Positions 1-7,832 of a DNA stretch of 64,000 nucleotides are shown here, in pieces. The position numbers and the translations under genes are program-made. The stretch comes from Paracoccus sp. M683 (lineage in GTDB: Bacteria > Pseudomonadota > Alphaproteobacteria > Rhodobacterales > Rhodobacteraceae), in contig NZ_VKDF01000014.1 in assembly GCF_007096355.1 (NCBI RefSeq), forward strand, positions 1 through 64,000, written 5' to 3'. Position 1 is the first letter of the stretch. Each line of letters opens with the position of its first letter. The notes under the pieces were generated by a model. That model was not told the origin of the DNA, did not search any database, and saw only the letters and a program-made list of their open reading frames with translations.

Positions 1-1
1 G

Positions 2-136
2 GTGATGCCGGGCGACAACCTGAAGTTCGAGGTCGAGCTGATCGCCCCGATCGCGATGGAAGAAAAGCTGCGCTTCGCGATCCGCGAAGGCGGCCGCACG
101 GTCGGCGCCGGCGTGGTGTCGAAGATCATCAAGTGA
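2..136 (+). CDS. tuf: Elongation factor Tu, C-terminal fragment
   Basis: The window opens inside this gene; only the last 44 codons and the TGA are present. The residues (PGDNLKFEVELIAPIAMEEK, then LRFAIREGGRTVGAGVVSKI) are the conserved end of EF-Tu domain 3, and the protein ends in IIK as EF-Tu commonly does. EF-Tu delivers aminoacyl-tRNA to the ribosome as a GTP complex. Its position ahead of rpsJ fits the usual end of the str operon, but about 2.8 kb of unrelated genes separate it here from the S10 cluster. Confidence 0.96.
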   Translation: MMPGDNLKFEVELIAPIAMEEKLRFAIREGGRTVGAGVVSKIIK

Positions 137-144
137 TGACGTAG

Positions 145-164
145 GGTGCGTGCTTGCACGCACC
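145..164. repeat. Perfect 9-bp inverted repeat after tuf
   Basis: GGTGCGTGC and GCACGCACC are separated by two T residues, directly behind the tuf stop. There is no T-run after it, so it is more likely a REP-like palindrome or mRNA 3' structure than a classical terminator. The true tuf terminator is probably the next hairpin. Confidence 0.6.
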
Positions 165-182
165 TTGCCGGGACAAGAACAA

Positions 183-211
183 GGGCCGCTCCGAAAGGGG
201 CGGTCTTTTTC
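183..211 (+). terminator. Rho-independent terminator of the tuf transcript
   Basis: GGCCGCTCC and GGGGCGGTC pair (one G-U and one U-G wobble) around a GAAA loop and are followed by TTTTT. It lies 46 bases after the tuf stop and before the next gene. Confidence 0.8.
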
Positions 212-293
212 GTTGCGGCGGCTGCGGGCGATCAGGTGAAACCCCTCCGCCACACGCGGGTTGTGTCCTGAACCTTGAACACAGCAGGACACC

Positions 294-1244
294 ATGCCCG
301 ATAACCCAATTGATCTGTCCGACAAGCGTCTTTGCGTCATCCTGAACCTGGGTTCGGGAAGCAAGGATGACGATGCCTTCAAGAAGACCATCCGCGAGGC
401 GCTGGAACCGCATTGCGCCGAATTCGATCTGCGCCAGACGGCGCATGGGGGCGATATCGTCCGGCTGACGCAGCAGGTGGTGGATGATGGTTTCGACATC
501 GTCGTCGCGGCGGGCGGCGATGGCACGCAATCGGCCGTGGCCGGTGCGCTGTCGGGCACCGACACGGTGATGGGCGTCATTCCCGGCGGCACCTTCAACT
601 ATTTCGCGCGTGATCTGGGCGTCGGCGAAACGCTTGAGGACGCGCTGGACACCATCAGCGATGCCAAGGTCCGGCAGGTGGATATCGGTGATATAGAGGG
701 GCTGGTCTTTCTGAACAATGTCAGCCTTGGCGCCTATCCGCATATACTGAAGACCCGAGAAAGCATCTATCGCCGTTGGGGCCGGTCCCGGATCGCCGCC
801 TATTGGTCGGTGCTGGTGGCCATGCGCCGGCTGCGCCGTCCAATGGACCTGACCGCGCGGATCGAGGGCGAGGAAAAGCACTTCACCACCGCGCTGGTCT
901 TTGTCGCCCGCAGCGCCTTTCAGCTGGACAGTTTCGGGCTGGAGGGCGCCGATGCGACCCGCGACGGTCAGTTCGCGGTGCTGATCGCCAAGGCGCGAAA
1001 ACCGCTGCCGCTGATGCGCTCGGCCCTGCGGCTGGCGATGGGGTTTTCGGCGCAGGACAGCGATTTCGACCTGATCCTGACGGATGAACTGACCATCGAC
1101 ACACCGAAAAAGCGCCAGCTTGTCGCGCATGACGGCGAAAAATCGGTGATGATGGCGCCCCTGCGTCTGAAGGTCCGGCATGAAGAGTTGAAGGTGCTGG
1201 TCCCCGCTGATGGCCGTAACAAGACGGCGGAGGCCGAGGCTTGA
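294..1244 (+). CDS. Diacylglycerol/sphingosine kinase-like lipid kinase (YegS/DAGK family)
   Basis: The 316-residue protein has the DAGK catalytic signature VVAAGGDGTQSAVAG near residue 75, where GGDGT is the nucleotide-binding motif, followed by GVIPGGTFNYFARDLG. In known family members this motif is part of the ATP site used to phosphorylate a lipid hydroxyl. The C-terminal half is the less conserved beta-sandwich domain. The ATG at 294 has CAGGA just upstream. The stop overlaps the start of the following phosphoesterase by four bases, so the two are probably translationally coupled. The lipid substrate cannot be told from sequence. Confidence 0.85.
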   Translation: MPDNPIDLSDKRLCVILNLGSGSKDDDAFKKTIREALEPHCAEFDLRQTAHGGDIVRLTQQVVDDGFDIVVAAGGDGTQSAVAGALSGTDTVMGVIPGGTFNYFARDLGVGETLEDALDTISDAKVRQVDIGDIEGLVFLNNVSLGAYPHILKTRESIYRRWGRSRIAAYWSVLVAMRRLRRPMDLTARIEGEEKHFTTALVFVARSAFQLDSFGLEGADATRDGQFAVLIAKARKPLPLMRSALRLAMGFSAQDSDFDLILTDELTIDTPKKRQLVAHDGEKSVMMAPLRLKVRHEELKVLVPADGRNKTAEAEA

Positions 1245-2029
1245 CCCGCATTCTGCATCTTTCCGACCTGCATTTCGGCTTCCATCGCGCGGCGCTGGTC
1301 GGCCCGCTGCTGGAACGTGTGAATGCCGCCCGGGTGGATCTGGTGGTCGTGACCGGCGATCTGACGCATCGCGGCCGGCCAGAGCAGTTTGAAGCTGCTG
1401 CGAAGTTCCTGTCGCGCATCACGGCCCCGCTGATGGCGGTGCCGGGCAATCACGACGTGCCGCTGTATAATATCCCGGTGCGGTTTCTGTGGCCCTATGC
1501 CGAATATGACCGGCAGATCAGCCCCGACCGCGCGCCCGCAAAGGTGGCCTGCCGGGCGCGGGTCTTTGGCGTGAACAGTGTTGATCCCCTTGCCTGGCAG
1601 CGCGGCGTCGTGCATGGCGAGGATGTCGACCGCATCACCGCCAGCATCGCGGTGCCTGAGGTGAACATCGTCGCGCTGCACCATCCGCTTCAGCAATTGC
1701 CGCAGGTCGACAAGGAACTGGCCCGCGACGCCCCCGATGCGCTGGCCCGGTTCGAGGCAGCAGGTGTGCGGGTGGCGCTGTCGGGCCATCTGCATCGGTG
1801 GGCGGCCGAGGAGCTGCTGGACCTTGGCCATCGGCATCTGTTGCAAGTTCAGGCGGGGACGGCACTTTGCGCGCGCGAGACCGATTTGCAGAACGAGTTC
1901 GCGGTGCTGGACTTTGACGGCGATGACCTGCGCATCGAGCGGCATATTGCGCCGATGGGGCAGGCGGGGTTCGGGGAGCCCGAGGTATCAGAATTGAGTT
2001 ATGGCGAAAATGGCTGGCGAAAGGCATAG
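1241..2029 (+). CDS. Calcineurin-like metallophosphoesterase
   Basis: The 262-residue protein carries the metal-binding motifs of the family in order: ILHLSDLHFG (D-x-H) at the N-terminus, VVTGDLTHRG (G-D), AVPGNHDVP (G-N-H-D), ALHHPL and ALSGHLHRW (G-H-x-H). These residues coordinate two metals in known phosphoesterases. It starts at TTG, which overlaps the TGA of the upstream lipid kinase gene in the four bases TTGA. The pairing with a lipid kinase suggests a phospholipid or nucleotide phosphodiester substrate, but that is inference. The C-terminus (ELSYGENGWRKA) lacks further recognised domains. Confidence 0.88.
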   Translation: MTRILHLSDLHFGFHRAALVGPLLERVNAARVDLVVVTGDLTHRGRPEQFEAAAKFLSRITAPLMAVPGNHDVPLYNIPVRFLWPYAEYDRQISPDRAPAKVACRARVFGVNSVDPLAWQRGVVHGEDVDRITASIAVPEVNIVALHHPLQQLPQVDKELARDAPDALARFEAAGVRVALSGHLHRWAAEELLDLGHRHLLQVQAGTALCARETDLQNEFAVLDFDGDDLRIERHIAPMGQAGFGEPEVSELSYGENGWRKA

Positions 2030-2118
2030 GGCGGGGCGTTCAGGACCGCGCCGCACAGATTTCGCATCCTGCGCTGGCGCGCGCCATCTTTGCAGGGAAA
2101 CTGACAGTTCTACTGGGT

Positions 2119-2361
2119 ATGATGATGAAGAAACCTACAAGGATTGTCACGCCCGTGAAGGGAGGTTGGATCAAGCGGGACGCTCAGACCGGGCAGTTCA
2201 GCGAGGTTCAGACCAACGATGGAGCCAGAGGAAAGGTAAGCGCCGAAACCCTGTCATCGGTCAGGAAAACCGCGGACAAGCGCGGCGCCGCGCTGCGGAG
2301 ACTGGCAGATCGCCAGGCGGCACTATCGGGTCATGCTTGCCGATGCAATCGCATTGCATGA
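2119..2361 (+). CDS. Small basic protein, possible antitoxin partner of the Doc-like protein
   Basis: An 80-residue protein with three successive ATG codons at 2119, 2122 and 2125, any of which could start it. It is rich in Lys/Arg (TRIVTPVKGGWIKRD, then SSVRKTADKRGAALRRLADR) and ends in CRCNRIA. No Phd/YefM domain is recognisable. It overlaps the Doc-like gene by 29 bases, the arrangement usual for an antitoxin-toxin pair, and this is the main reason for proposing an antitoxin role. The C-terminal tail lies entirely within the overlap, so it may be unconserved. Confidence 0.5.
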   Translation: MMMKKPTRIVTPVKGGWIKRDAQTGQFSEVQTNDGARGKVSAETLSSVRKTADKRGAALRRLADRQAALSGHACRCNRIA

Positions 2362-2698
2362 CGAGGCGCTGACCTTTGGTGGCCGTGAAGGGACCAGCAG
2401 CCTGCACCTGATCCAGTCAGGACTGGCCCGGCCCTATTCAGGCTATCACCATCGGATCGACCAGAAATGTGCCGCGCTGCTGCACAGCATGGTTGGCAAT
2501 CATGGGTTCGTTGACGCGAACAAGCTGACGGCGCGGTTGCCGGTCGAACTGCCGATCGACAGGGGCGGTTATGTGCTTGGCATCCCTGACGATGCGCCGG
2601 TAGATGATCTTGTTGTGCAGGTCGCGTCGGGCGAGTTGGGATATGCGGATCTTGCTGGCTGGTTTCGGGCCCGGCTGGTCCGATCAATCCCGGTTTGA
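2333..2698 (+). CDS. Death-on-curing (Doc/Fic-fold) family toxin-like protein
   Basis: The 121-residue protein has the Fic-family active-site motif HGFVDANKLTA (residues 57-67). It matches the Doc consensus H-x-F-x-D-x-N-K-R-T except for Leu in place of the usual Arg. Doc proteins phosphorylate EF-Tu; other Fic proteins transfer AMP. The ATG at 2333 leaves the protein about nine residues shorter at the N-terminus than typical Doc, and the frame stays open upstream without a canonical start, so the beginning is uncertain. It overlaps the preceding small gene. The neighbour tuf encodes the known Doc target, probably by coincidence. Confidence 0.72.
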   Translation: MLADAIALHDEALTFGGREGTSSLHLIQSGLARPYSGYHHRIDQKCAALLHSMVGNHGFVDANKLTARLPVELPIDRGGYVLGIPDDAPVDDLVVQVASGELGYADLAGWFRARLVRSIPV

Positions 2699-2801
2699 TC
2701 GGTTGTGTCAGGTGACGCAGCCAACGGCTTGACGCTGCCGCAGGTTTACTCCATAAGCCCGCCATCGCATCCCTTCCTCAAGGAATCGGTTGCCATTGCC
2801 A

Positions 2802-2838
2802 GGGCCGCCCGCTATGGGGGCGGCCTTGCAATTTTTTT
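2802..2838 (+). terminator. Rho-independent terminator before the S10 operon
   Basis: GGCCGCCC pairs with GGGCGGCC and a run of seven T residues follows shortly after. It separates the toxin-antitoxin-like pair from rpsJ. Confidence 0.85.
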
Positions 2839-2912
2839 ATGCGGTTCGACGCTGGCGGCGCGTGGTGCGTGGTCAGCCTCTCAACTGAAACTCCCCGTGA
2901 GAGGGATTGACT

Positions 2913-3221
2913 ATGCAAAGTCAGACCATTCGTATCCGGCTCAAGGCGTTCGATTACCGCGTGCTGGATGCCAGCACCCAGGAAATCCTGAACACTGCCA
3001 AGCGCACCGGTGCGACCGTTCGTGGCCCCATCCCGCTGCCGAACAAGATCGAGAAATTTACCGTTCTGCGTGGCCCCCATATCGACAAGAAATCGCGCGA
3101 CCAGTGGGAAATCCGTACCCACAAGCGTCTGCTGGATATCGTCGATCCGACCCCGCAGACCGTTGACGCCCTGATGAAGCTCGACCTCGCCGCTGGCGTG
3201 GATGTCGAGATCAAAGTCTAA
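2913..3221 (+). CDS. rpsJ: 30S ribosomal protein S10
   Basis: The 102-residue protein (SQTIRIRLKAFDYRVLDAST at the start, ending AAGVDVEIKV) is full-length S10, a 3' domain protein of the 30S subunit that also serves as NusE in antitermination. The ATG at 2913 was chosen over an in-frame TTG at 2907 because GAGAGGG lies 7 bases upstream of it and S10 homologues start at MQSQ. It is the first gene of the S10 cluster. Confidence 0.97.
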   Translation: MQSQTIRIRLKAFDYRVLDASTQEILNTAKRTGATVRGPIPLPNKIEKFTVLRGPHIDKKSRDQWEIRTHKRLLDIVDPTPQTVDALMKLDLAAGVDVEIKV

Positions 3222-3230
3222 GGGGGCATC

Positions 3231-4097
3231 ATGCTGCGTACTGGTATCATCGCCAAGAAACTGGGCATGACCCGGCTGTTCCTTGAGGACGGCCGTCAGG
3301 TTCCCGTTACCGTCCTGCAACTGGACAATCTGCAAGTCGTGGCGCAGCGCACCACCGAGCGTGACGGCTATGTCGCCGTTCAGCTGGGTGCGGGCGACGC
3401 CAAGGCCAAGCGGACCACTGCCGCGCTGCGCGGCCATTTCGCGAAAGCCTCGGTCGCGCCCAAGCGCAAGATCGCGGAATTCCGCGTGGCCGAAGAAAAC
3501 CTGATCAATGTCGGTGAGGAAATCACGGCTGACCATTACTTCGCCGGTCAGTTCGTCGATATCGCCGGCACCTCGATCGGTAAGGGCTTTGCGGGCGCCA
3601 TGAAGCGCCACAACTTCGGTGGTCTGCGCGCCTCGCACGGCGTGTCGATCAGCCACCGTTCGCATGGTTCGACCGGCCAGTGCCAGGACCCCGGCAAGGT
3701 GTTCAAGGGCAAGAAAATGGCTGGTCATCTGGGTGCTGTGCGCGTCACGACCCAGAACCTGCAAGTTGTCCGCACCGATGCCGACCGTGGCCTGATCATG
3801 GTCAAGGGTTCGGTTCCGGGTTCGAAAGGTGGCTGGGTCACCGTCAAGGACGCCGTCAAGAAGGCGACGCCTGACAACCTGATCTATCCCGCCGCGTTGC
3901 GTTCGGCTGCCGCCGAAGCAAAACGTCTGGCCGACGAAGCTGCCGCCGCCGCCGCCGCCGAGGAAGAAGCCGCCCGCAAGGCCGCGGCCGAAGCCGAAGC
4001 CGCTGCACAGGCTGCTGCCGAAGCCGATGCCCAGGCCTCGATCGAGGCTGACAAGGCTGCCGGTGGCGATGCTGCGCCCGAAGGAGACAAGGAATGA
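3231..4097 (+). CDS. rplC: 50S ribosomal protein L3 with Ala/Glu-rich C-terminal extension
   Basis: The first ~220 residues are standard L3 (MLRTGIIAKKLGMTRLF at the start; GGLRASHGVSISHRSHGSTG in the core loop that reaches the peptidyl transferase centre). The remaining ~65 residues are an Ala/Glu/Lys-rich low-complexity tail (AAEAEAAAQAAAEADAQASI), predicted helical, bringing the protein to 288 residues against about 210 in E. coli. Such tails occur in other Rhodobacterales. The stop overlaps the rplD start by four bases (ATGA). Confidence 0.96.
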   Translation: MLRTGIIAKKLGMTRLFLEDGRQVPVTVLQLDNLQVVAQRTTERDGYVAVQLGAGDAKAKRTTAALRGHFAKASVAPKRKIAEFRVAEENLINVGEEITADHYFAGQFVDIAGTSIGKGFAGAMKRHNFGGLRASHGVSISHRSHGSTGQCQDPGKVFKGKKMAGHLGAVRVTTQNLQVVRTDADRGLIMVKGSVPGSKGGWVTVKDAVKKATPDNLIYPAALRSAAAEAKRLADEAAAAAAAEEEAARKAAAEAEAAAQAAAEADAQASIEADKAAGGDAAPEGDKE

Positions 4098-4714
4098 AAC
4101 TCGATGTGATCAAGCTGGACTCCGGTAAGGCCGGGTCCATCGAGCTGGCCGACGAGATCTTCGGGCTGGAGCCGCGCGGCGACATCCTGCAACGCGTCGT
4201 GCGCTGGCAGCGCGCCAAGGCTCAGGCCGGCACCCATTCGGTGCTGGGCAAGTCCGAGGTCAGCTATTCGACCAAGAAGATCTATCGCCAGAAGGGCACC
4301 GGCGGCGCACGTCACGGTTCCAAGAAGGCCCCGATCTTCCGTCACGGTGGTGTCTACAAGGGCCCGACCCCGCGCAGCCACGCCTTTGACCTGCCCAAGA
4401 AGGTGCGGGCCCTGGGTCTGCGTCACGCGCTGTCGGCCAAGGCCGTCGCGGGTGAACTGGTCATCGTGGACAGCCTGGATCTGGCTGATGCCAAGACCTC
4501 GGCCGTCGCCAAGGCGGTTCGCGAGAACGGCTGGAAGCGTGTCCTGGTCATCGACGGCGCCGAGGTGAACGAGGGCTTTGCCCGCGCCGCCCGCAACGTC
4601 GAAGGCGTCGATGTGCTGCCCTCGATGGGTGCCAATGTCTATGACATCCTCAAGCGTGACACGCTGGTGATCACGCGCGCTGGTGTCGAAGCTCTGGAGG
4701 CTCGCCTGAAATGA
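4094..4714 (+). CDS. rplD: 50S ribosomal protein L4
   Basis: The 206-residue protein matches L4 throughout, with the central loop (KIYRQKGTGGARHGSKKAP) that lines the exit tunnel. L4 also represses its own operon in enterobacteria; whether that applies here is unknown. It overlaps rplC by four bases upstream and rplW by four bases downstream, indicating tight translational coupling. Confidence 0.97.
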   Translation: MKLDVIKLDSGKAGSIELADEIFGLEPRGDILQRVVRWQRAKAQAGTHSVLGKSEVSYSTKKIYRQKGTGGARHGSKKAPIFRHGGVYKGPTPRSHAFDLPKKVRALGLRHALSAKAVAGELVIVDSLDLADAKTSAVAKAVRENGWKRVLVIDGAEVNEGFARAARNVEGVDVLPSMGANVYDILKRDTLVITRAGVEALEARLK

Positions 4715-5007
4715 GCGCGAAAGCAGAACAGTATGATGTGATCGTCAAGCCGATCATCACCGAAAAAGCGACCATGACCTCGGAAAACAACGGTGTTGTG
4801 TTCCAGGTTCAGAAATCGGCCAGCAAGCCTGAAATCAAGGCTGCTGTCGAGGCGCTGTTCGGGGTGAAGGTGAAGGCGGTCAACACCACCATCACCAAAG
4901 GCAAGACCAAGCGTTTCCGGGGCATCAAGGGCGTCCGCAGCGATGTCAAGAAAGCCTATGTGACGCTGGAAGAAGGCAACTCTATCGACGTCTCGACGGG
5001 CCTCTGA
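4711..5007 (+). CDS. rplW: 50S ribosomal protein L23
   Basis: The 98-residue protein has the L23 landmarks VIVKPIITEKAT, a conserved VFGVKVKAVNT-like segment (LFGVKVKAVNT) and GKTKRFRG. L23 surrounds the tunnel exit and docks trigger factor and SRP. The start overlaps the rplD stop. A strong hairpin followed by T residues lies 19 bases after the stop, unusual inside this cluster. Confidence 0.97.
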   Translation: MSAKAEQYDVIVKPIITEKATMTSENNGVVFQVQKSASKPEIKAAVEALFGVKVKAVNTTITKGKTKRFRGIKGVRSDVKKAYVTLEEGNSIDVSTGL

Positions 5008-5025
5008 TAGACAGCCGCGAATCTG

Positions 5026-5060
5026 CGGCCCCCGTGCGAAACGGGGGCCGCGCGATTTTT
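5026..5060 (+). terminator. Terminator-like hairpin between rplW and rplB
   Basis: A perfect 10-bp stem (CGGCCCCCGT with ACGGGGGCCG) around GCGAA is followed by CGCGATTTTT. By shape it is a rho-independent terminator with a short spacer before the T-run. In this position it would attenuate or split the S10 operon. Confidence 0.65.
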
Positions 5061-5122
5061 GACTGAAACGGACCCTTCACCCCGTTCGCGGGGCAGGGAC
5101 CAAAGCAACGGAAGACAGAAAG

Positions 5123-5962
5123 ATGGCATTGAAGTCGTATAAACCGACGACGCCTGGCCAGCGCGGGCTGGTTCTGATCGACCGTTCGGAGCTTTGGAAA
5201 GGTCGTCCGGTCAAGTCCCTCACCGAGGGTCTGACCAAGAAGGGCGGCCGGAACAACACCGGACGGATCACCATGCGCCGCCAGGGTGGCGGGGCAAAGC
5301 GCCTGTATCGCATCGTCGATTTCAAGCGCACCAAGTTCGACGTGGCGGCGACGGTCGAGCGGATCGAATACGATCCCAACCGCACCGCGTTCATCGCACT
5401 GGTCAAGTATGAAGACGGCGAGCAGGCCTATATCCTGGCTCCGCAGCGTCTGGCCGTTGGCGACAGCGTCATCGCAGGCGCCAAGGTCGACGTGAAGCCC
5501 GGTAACGCCATGCCCTTCAGCGGCATGCCGATCGGCACGATCGTTCACAACGTGGAACTGAAGCCCGGCAAGGGCGGTCAGATCGCGCGTTCGGCTGGCA
5601 CCTATGCCCAGTTTGTCGGCCGTGACGGTGGCTATGCCCAGATCCGCCTGTCCTCGGGCGAACTGCGTCTGGTTCGCCAGGAATGCATGGCAACCATTGG
5701 CGCTGTGTCGAATGCCGACCATTCGAACCAGAACCTTGGTAAAGCCGGCCGCAACCGCCACAAGGGCATCCGCCCGTCTGTCCGCGGTGTCGCCATGAAC
5801 CCGATCGACCACCCGCATGGTGGTGGTGAGGGCCGGACCTCGGGTGGCCGCACGCCGGTTACGCCCTGGGGCAAGGACACCAAGGGCAAGAAGACGCGCA
5901 GCAACAAAGCGACCGACAAGTATATCCTGCGGTCGCGTCATGCGAAGAAGAAGGGGCGCTAA
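5123..5962 (+). CDS. rplB: 50S ribosomal protein L2
   Basis: The 279-residue protein is full-length L2 with the C-terminal motif NPIDHPHGGGEGRTSGGR, which includes the conserved histidine implicated in peptidyl transfer. The ATG at 5123 follows AGACAGAAAG. It is separated from rplW by 115 bases holding a terminator-like hairpin, then sits 3 bases from rpsS. Confidence 0.97.
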   Translation: MALKSYKPTTPGQRGLVLIDRSELWKGRPVKSLTEGLTKKGGRNNTGRITMRRQGGGAKRLYRIVDFKRTKFDVAATVERIEYDPNRTAFIALVKYEDGEQAYILAPQRLAVGDSVIAGAKVDVKPGNAMPFSGMPIGTIVHNVELKPGKGGQIARSAGTYAQFVGRDGGYAQIRLSSGELRLVRQECMATIGAVSNADHSNQNLGKAGRNRHKGIRPSVRGVAMNPIDHPHGGGEGRTSGGRTPVTPWGKDTKGKKTRSNKATDKYILRSRHAKKKGR

Positions 5963-5965
5963 TCC

Positions 5966-6244
5966 ATGGCACGTTCTGTTTGGAAAGGGCCTTTTGTCGA
6001 CGCCTATGTGCTGCGCAAGGCCGAGAAGGCCCGCGATGCGGGCAAGTCGGATGTCATCAAGATCTGGTCGCGTCGCTCGACCATTCTGCCGCAATTTGTC
6101 GGCCTGACCTTCGGTGTCTATAACGGCCACAAGCATATCCCGGTGAACGTCACCGAGGAAATGATCGGCCAGAAATTCGGTGAATACTCGCCGACCCGGA
6201 CCTATTACGGTCACGCGGCGGACAAGAAAGCCAAGAGGAAGTAA
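5966..6244 (+). CDS. rpsS: 30S ribosomal protein S19
   Basis: The 92-residue protein begins MARSVWKGPFVDAYVL and contains the S19 core IWSRRSTILPQFVGLTF and the basic tail HAADKKAKRK. S19 sits in the 30S head next to S13. Spacing to rplB and rplV is a few bases, so the genes are co-transcribed. Confidence 0.97.
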   Translation: MARSVWKGPFVDAYVLRKAEKARDAGKSDVIKIWSRRSTILPQFVGLTFGVYNGHKHIPVNVTEEMIGQKFGEYSPTRTYYGHAADKKAKRK

Positions 6245-6249
6245 TCGTC

Positions 6250-6630
6250 ATGGGTAAGGAACAGAATCCGCGCCGCGTGGCGGAAAACGAAGCTTTCGCG
6301 AAGACCAAGATGCTGCGCACCTCGCCGCAGAAGCTGAATCTTGTCGCGCAGCTGATCCGTGGCAAGAAGGTGGACAAGGCTTTGGCCGACCTGACCTTCT
6401 CGCACAAGCGCATCGCCGGTGACGTGAAGAAATGCCTTCAGTCGGCCATCGCCAATGCTGAAAACAACCATGGTCTGGACGTCGACAGCCTGATCGTCGC
6501 CGAAGCCTGGGTTGGCAAGAACCTGGTCATGAAGCGCGGTCGCCCGCGTGCCCGTGGCCGCTATGGCAAGATCATGAAGCCGTTCTCGGAAATCACCATC
6601 AAGGTGCGCCAGATTGAGGAGCAAGCGTAA
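6250..6630 (+). CDS. rplV: 50S ribosomal protein L22
   Basis: The 126-residue protein has the L22 signature MLRTSPQKLNLVAQLIRGKK and the tunnel hairpin loop MKRGRPRARGRYGKIMKPFS, the site of macrolide-resistance changes in other bacteria. The last base of its stop is the first base of the rpsC start. Confidence 0.97.
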   Translation: MGKEQNPRRVAENEAFAKTKMLRTSPQKLNLVAQLIRGKKVDKALADLTFSHKRIAGDVKKCLQSAIANAENNHGLDVDSLIVAEAWVGKNLVMKRGRPRARGRYGKIMKPFSEITIKVRQIEEQA

Positions 6631-7340
6631 TGGGTCAGAAGGTTAACCCCATCGGGATGCGCCTCCAGGTCAACCGCACCTGGGACAGCCGCTGGTATGC
6701 GGATGACAAGGACTACGGCAATCTGCTGCTTGAAGACCTGAAGATCCGGGACTTCATCCACACCGAAGCCAAGCAGGCCGGCATCAGCCGCGTGATCATC
6801 GAGCGTCCGCACAAGAAGTGCCGCGTCACGATCCATGCTGCACGTCCGGGCGTGATCATCGGCAAAAAAGGCGCCGATATCGAAGAGCTGAAGAAGAAGG
6901 TGGCCAAGTTCACCGACAGCGAAGTTTCGCTGAACATCGTCGAAGTTCGCAAGCCGGAACTGGACGCGCAACTGGTGGCCGAATCGATCGCCCAGCAGCT
7001 TGAGCGTCGCGTCAGCTTCCGTCGTGCGATGAAGCGTGCGGTGCAGAACGCGATGCGCATGGGTGCCCTGGGCATCCGTGTGAACGTCGCCGGTCGTCTT
7101 GGCGGTGCAGAAATCGCGCGGACCGAATGGTATCGCGAGGGCCGTGTGCCCCTGCATACCCTGCGCGCCGATATCGACTATGCGCTGTCGGAAGCCACGA
7201 CCCCCTATGGGATCATCGGGGTGAAGGTGTGGATCTTCAAGGGCGAGATCATGGAACATGATCCGCAGGCCCGTGACCGCCGCGCGGCCGAGGCTCAGGA
7301 AGGCCCGGCCCCTCGCGGTCCGCGCCGCGACGCCCGGTAA
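6630..7340 (+). CDS. rpsC: 30S ribosomal protein S3
   Basis: The 236-residue protein contains a KH domain with the nucleic-acid-binding turn IIGKKGADIEEL near residue 75, then the C-terminal S3 domain (GALGIRVNVAGRLGGAEIAR). S3 forms part of the mRNA entry helicase site. The C-terminus carries a short charged tail. It starts on the last base of the rplV stop. Confidence 0.97.
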   Translation: MGQKVNPIGMRLQVNRTWDSRWYADDKDYGNLLLEDLKIRDFIHTEAKQAGISRVIIERPHKKCRVTIHAARPGVIIGKKGADIEELKKKVAKFTDSEVSLNIVEVRKPELDAQLVAESIAQQLERRVSFRRAMKRAVQNAMRMGALGIRVNVAGRLGGAEIARTEWYREGRVPLHTLRADIDYALSEATTPYGIIGVKVWIFKGEIMEHDPQARDRRAAEAQEGPAPRGPRRDAR

Positions 7341-7352
7341 GGAGAAAGAAAG

Positions 7353-7766
7353 ATGCTGCAACCGAAACGGACGAAGTTCCGCAAACAGTTCAAGGGCCGC
7401 ATCCACGGCGAAGCCAAGGGCGGTTTCGAGCTTAACTTTGGCTCGTTCGCGCTGAAAGCGACCGAGCCAGAGCGTGTAACCGCCCGCCAGATCGAAGCGG
7501 CCCGCCGCGCGATCACCCGCCACATGAAGCGTCAGGGCCGGGTCTGGATCCGGATTTTCCCGGACGTGCCGGTTTCCTCGAAGCCGACCGAAGTGCGGAT
7601 GGGTAAAGGCAAGGGTTCGGTCGATTTCTGGGCTGCCCGCGTGCATCCCGGCCGGATCATGTTCGAAATCGACGGCGTGAACGACGTCACCGCGCGCGAG
7701 GCCCTGCGCCTTGGTGCGATGAAGCTGCCGATCAAATGTCGTATCGTCGAACGCGCCGACTGGTAA
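7353..7766 (+). CDS. rplP: 50S ribosomal protein L16
   Basis: The 137-residue protein begins MLQPKRTKFRKQFKGR and contains VTARQIEAARRAITRHMKR and the conserved segment RMGKGKGSVDFWAARVHPGR near the A-site loop. AAGGAGAAAGAAAG precedes the ATG. The normal next gene, rpmC, is displaced by about 680 bases holding an opposite-strand gene. Confidence 0.97.
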   Translation: MLQPKRTKFRKQFKGRIHGEAKGGFELNFGSFALKATEPERVTARQIEAARRAITRHMKRQGRVWIRIFPDVPVSSKPTEVRMGKGKGSVDFWAARVHPGRIMFEIDGVNDVTAREALRLGAMKLPIKCRIVERADW

Positions 7767-7797
7767 AAAAATTGCGCCCTGCGCGCATCTGACGACA

Positions 7798-7832
7798 GGC
7801 CCCGCCGGGCGACCGGCGGGGCCTCTCTCTTT
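7798..7832 (+). terminator. Terminator after rplP, inside the ribosomal protein cluster
   Basis: An 11-bp perfect stem (GGCCCCGCCGG with CCGGCGGGGCC, loop GCGA) is followed by TCTCTCTTT. It abuts the stop codon of the opposite-strand gene and would end transcription arriving from rplP. Its T-run is interrupted by C residues, so strength is uncertain. Confidence 0.65.

Noticed and set aside
129..1181. 350-codon minus-strand frame opposite the lipid kinase gene
   Set aside because: The plus-strand product has the GGDGT catalytic motif; the opposite frame looks random and Arg/Gln-rich.
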